From positions 124,001 through 188,000 of the forward strand of contig NZ_PZZL01000002.1 in the NCBI RefSeq assembly GCF_003046185.1: a stretch of DNA of 64,000 nt, written 5' to 3'. The number at the start of each line of letters is the position of its first letter. Within the stretch, counting starts at the first letter, position 1. The translations under genes were made by a program, and so were the position numbers. The notes under the pieces were generated by a model. It was not told the origin of the DNA, searched no databases, and worked only from the letters and a program-made list of their open reading frames with translations. The DNA is from Phreatobacter oligotrophus. GTDB lineage: Bacteria > Pseudomonadota > Alphaproteobacteria > Rhizobiales > Phreatobacteraceae. Below are positions 62,396-64,000 of this stretch, piece after piece.

Positions 62396-64000
62396 TCAGG
62401 CCGGCACCGAGTCGCGCGAAAGCCCGAATTCGCGGCCCGGGATCGAGGCCAGCAGCGCCTGGGTATAGGGGTGCTGCGGGGCGCCGAAGACCTCGCCGAT
62501 GGGCCCCGCCTCCACCACCTCGCCGCTCTTCATCACGGCCACGAGGTCGCAGACCTGCGCGGCGACGCGCAGGTCATGGGTGATGAAGACGATGGAGAGG
62601 CCGAGCCGCTCGCGCAGGTCCGCCAGCAGCCGCAGCACCTGCGCCTGCACCGACACGTCGAGGGCCGAGACCGCTTCGTCGGCGACGAGCACCTCCGGCT
62701 CCAGCGCGAGCGCACGGGCGAGGCCGATGCGCTGGCGCTGGCCGCCGGAGAATTCATGCGGGTAGCGGTCGGTCGCCGCCGGATCGAGGCCGACGAGGCC
62801 GAAGAGCTCCTTCGCCTTGGCGAGGGCCGCCTTGCGGTCCATACCGTGGACGATGGGGCCCTGCGCCACCAGTTCGCCGGCCTTGCGGCGGGGATTGAGC
62901 GAGCCGAAGGGGTCCTGGAAGACCATCTGGATGTGGCGCGTCTCCTGCCGCATCTCCTCGCGGCTGAGCTTGGCAAGGTCGCGGCCGTTCAGCACCAGCG
63001 AGCCCTTGTCGGGATCGATGAGGCGGATGATGCAGCGGGCAAGCGTCGACTTGCCCGAGCCGCTCTCGCCGACAATGCCGAGGGTCGCGCCCTTCGGCAG
63101 GGTCAGCGTCACGTCCTTCACCGCGTGGGTGACGCGCACGCCGCGGCCGAGGAAGCCGCCGGTGCGGAAGGTCTTCGACACGTGGTCGATCTCGAGGATC
63201 GGCTCGGTGCCGATGGGCCGCGGCGGGGGCGCCTTCAGCGGCGGCACGGCGGCGATGAGCTGCTTGGTATAGGCGTGCTGCGGATGGTTCAGCACCTGAT
63301 CGGCCGGGCCCTGCTCGACCACCAGGCCGTGCTGCATGACGGCGACGCGGTCGGCGATCTCGGCGACGACGCCGAAATCGTGGGTGATGAAGAGTACGGC
63401 CGTGCCCTTGCGCCGCTGCAGGTCCTTGATGAGCGCCAGGATCTGCGCCTGCGTCGTCACGTCGAGGGCGGTGGTCGGCTCGTCGGCGATGAGCACCTTG
63501 GGGTCGAGGGCAAGCGCCATGGCGATCATGGCGCGCTGGCGCTGGCCACCGGAGAGCTCGTGCGGATAGGCGCGGGCCGCAAGCTTCGGATCGGGGATGC
63601 GCACTTCTTCGAGGAGGGCGAGGACCTTGTCGGCGATCTCGGCCTTCGACAGGCCGGTATGGATGCCGAACATCTCGCCGATCTGGTCGCCGATGGTGCG
63701 CAAGGGGTTCAGCGCCGTCATCGGCTCCTGGAAGATCATGGCGATGCCGGCGCCGCGCACGGCGCGCATCTCGGCATCGGTGAGCTTGGTGAGGTCCTTG
63801 CCATCGAAGAGCACCGCGCCGCCATCGATGTCGACGCCGCCGGGCAACAGGCGCATCACCGCATTGGCGGTCATGGACTTGCCCGAGCCGCTCTCGCCGA
63901 CGACGCAGAGGATCTCGCCGGAGGCGATGGCGAAGGACACGTCCTTCATGGCGTGGGGACGGTCGGCGCCCTTGGGCAGGCGCACGCTGAGAGCCTCGAC
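62396..64000 (-). CDS. Dipeptide/oligopeptide-type ABC transporter ATPase with two ABC domains (5' end outside window)
   Basis: This protein, at least 534 residues, has two ABC modules. The first shows Walker A GESGSGKSM, signature LSGGQRQRAMIAMALA and Walker B VLIADEPTTALD. The second shows GESGSGKST, FSGGQRQRIGLARALA and VLVADEAVSALD. A short linker with HPQHAYTKQLIAAVPPLK is the oligopeptide-type C-terminal extension of module one. GsiA and YejF-type proteins have this form. The frame is open to the window edge (VEALSVRLPKG), so a few N-terminal residues are missing. Permease and receptor genes are probably outside the window. Confidence 0.93.
   Translation of the reverse strand, partial: VEALSVRLPKGADRPHAMKDVSFAIASGEILCVVGESGSGKSMTANAVMRLLPGGVDIDGGAVLFDGKDLTKLTDAEMRAVRGAGIAMIFQEPMTALNPLRTIGDQIGEMFGIHTGLSKAEIADKVLALLEEVRIPDPKLAARAYPHELSGGQRQRAMIAMALALDPKVLIADEPTTALDVTTQAQILALIKDLQRRKGTAVLFITHDFGVVAEIADRVAVMQHGLVVEQGPADQVLNHPQHAYTKQLIAAVPPLKAPPPRPIGTEPILEIDHVSKTFRTGGFLGRGVRVTHAVKDVTLTLPKGATLGIVGESGSGKSTLARCIIRLIDPDKGSLVLNGRDLAKLSREEMRQETRHIQMVFQDPFGSLNPRRKAGELVAQGPIVHGMDRKAALAKAKELFGLVGLDPAATDRYPHEFSGGQRQRIGLARALALEPEVLVADEAVSALDVSVQAQVLRLLADLRERLGLSIVFITHDLRVAAQVCDLVAVMKSGEVVEAGPIGEVFGAPQHPYTQALLASIPGREFGLSRDSVPA

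Overview
The window is about 64 kb of high-GC DNA with tightly packed genes, short intergenic gaps and families of intergenic palindromic repeats. The gene content points to an alphaproteobacterium of the order Hyphomicrobiales (Rhizobiales): branched-chain-type (Liv) ABC transporters beside catabolic genes, a Bug-type solute receptor, a DUF6356 protein, and REP-like repeats including the GTCATGCCCGGGCTTGTCCC type. The genus cannot be fixed from this sequence alone. No rRNA, tRNA, CRISPR array, phage or insertion sequence is visible.

Layout. 1-15.7 kb is mostly housekeeping and scattered metabolism: the tail of aspartate dehydrogenase, a Bug receptor, a large FAD/Fe-S dehydrogenase divergent from a serine-glyoxylate-type aminotransferase with a GntR regulator, an LLM flavin oxidoreductase, SelO, an FkbM methyltransferase, BioY, an MBL hydrolase, an Lrp regulator, a glutamine amidotransferase and an asparaginase. 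15.9-34.4 kb is a long co-directional catabolic locus: a Tat-exported receptor, a fused LivH-LivM permease, LivG, LivF, HyuA, HyuB, a molybdenum hydroxylase (FAD subunit plus a fused 2Fe-2S/Mo subunit), a 6-hydroxynicotinate-reductase-like protein (Hnr), MarR, UPF0280, DUF1185 and, after a BrnT-like remnant and an HTH gene, a CaiB-type CoA transferase. 34.5-35.1 kb is a VapBC pair. 35.1-43.9 kb holds miscellaneous genes (phosphatase, WD40, DUF2339, TetR, tyrosine phosphatase, HD hydrolase, DUF1624 membrane protein, Tag). 44.0-51.1 kb is a second Liv transporter operon with an embedded MarR gene, followed by a DSD1-type PLP enzyme and a RidA. 51.6-59.3 kb is an aryl-CoA catabolic cluster (RidA, aryl-CoA ligase, acyl-CoA dehydrogenase, enoyl-CoA hydratase, SDR, and a divergent monooxygenase/old-yellow-enzyme fusion). 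59.3-64 kb carries a Uma2 protein, an SDR, pncB and a dipeptide-type double ABC ATPase cut by the window edge.

How the parts fit. The first locus reads as uptake of an N-heterocycle, hydroxylation by the Mo enzyme, ring reduction by Hnr, ATP-dependent lactam opening by HyuAB and CoA activation. Its two transcription-unit heads share a TTCG-N4-CGAA operator placed identically relative to the promoter. The second locus reads as aerobic CoA-dependent degradation of an ortho-substituted benzoate, most likely 2-aminobenzoate. A 20-bp AT-rich operator (consensus TTTTAAGCTTAAAATATTTT) occurs once before the transporter operon and twice in the divergent promoter of the enzyme genes, so the embedded MarR protein probably controls both. 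The most interesting proposal is the Hnr-UPF0280-DUF1185 unit, in which an ApbE-like protein is translationally coupled to a redox enzyme.

The palindromic repeats fall into related families (called A to G here). Each is a pair of self-complementary arms about 60-110 bases apart. Family E occurs four times, always in a convergent gene junction and always beside another family. The other families mostly sit between co-directional genes, often inside operons.
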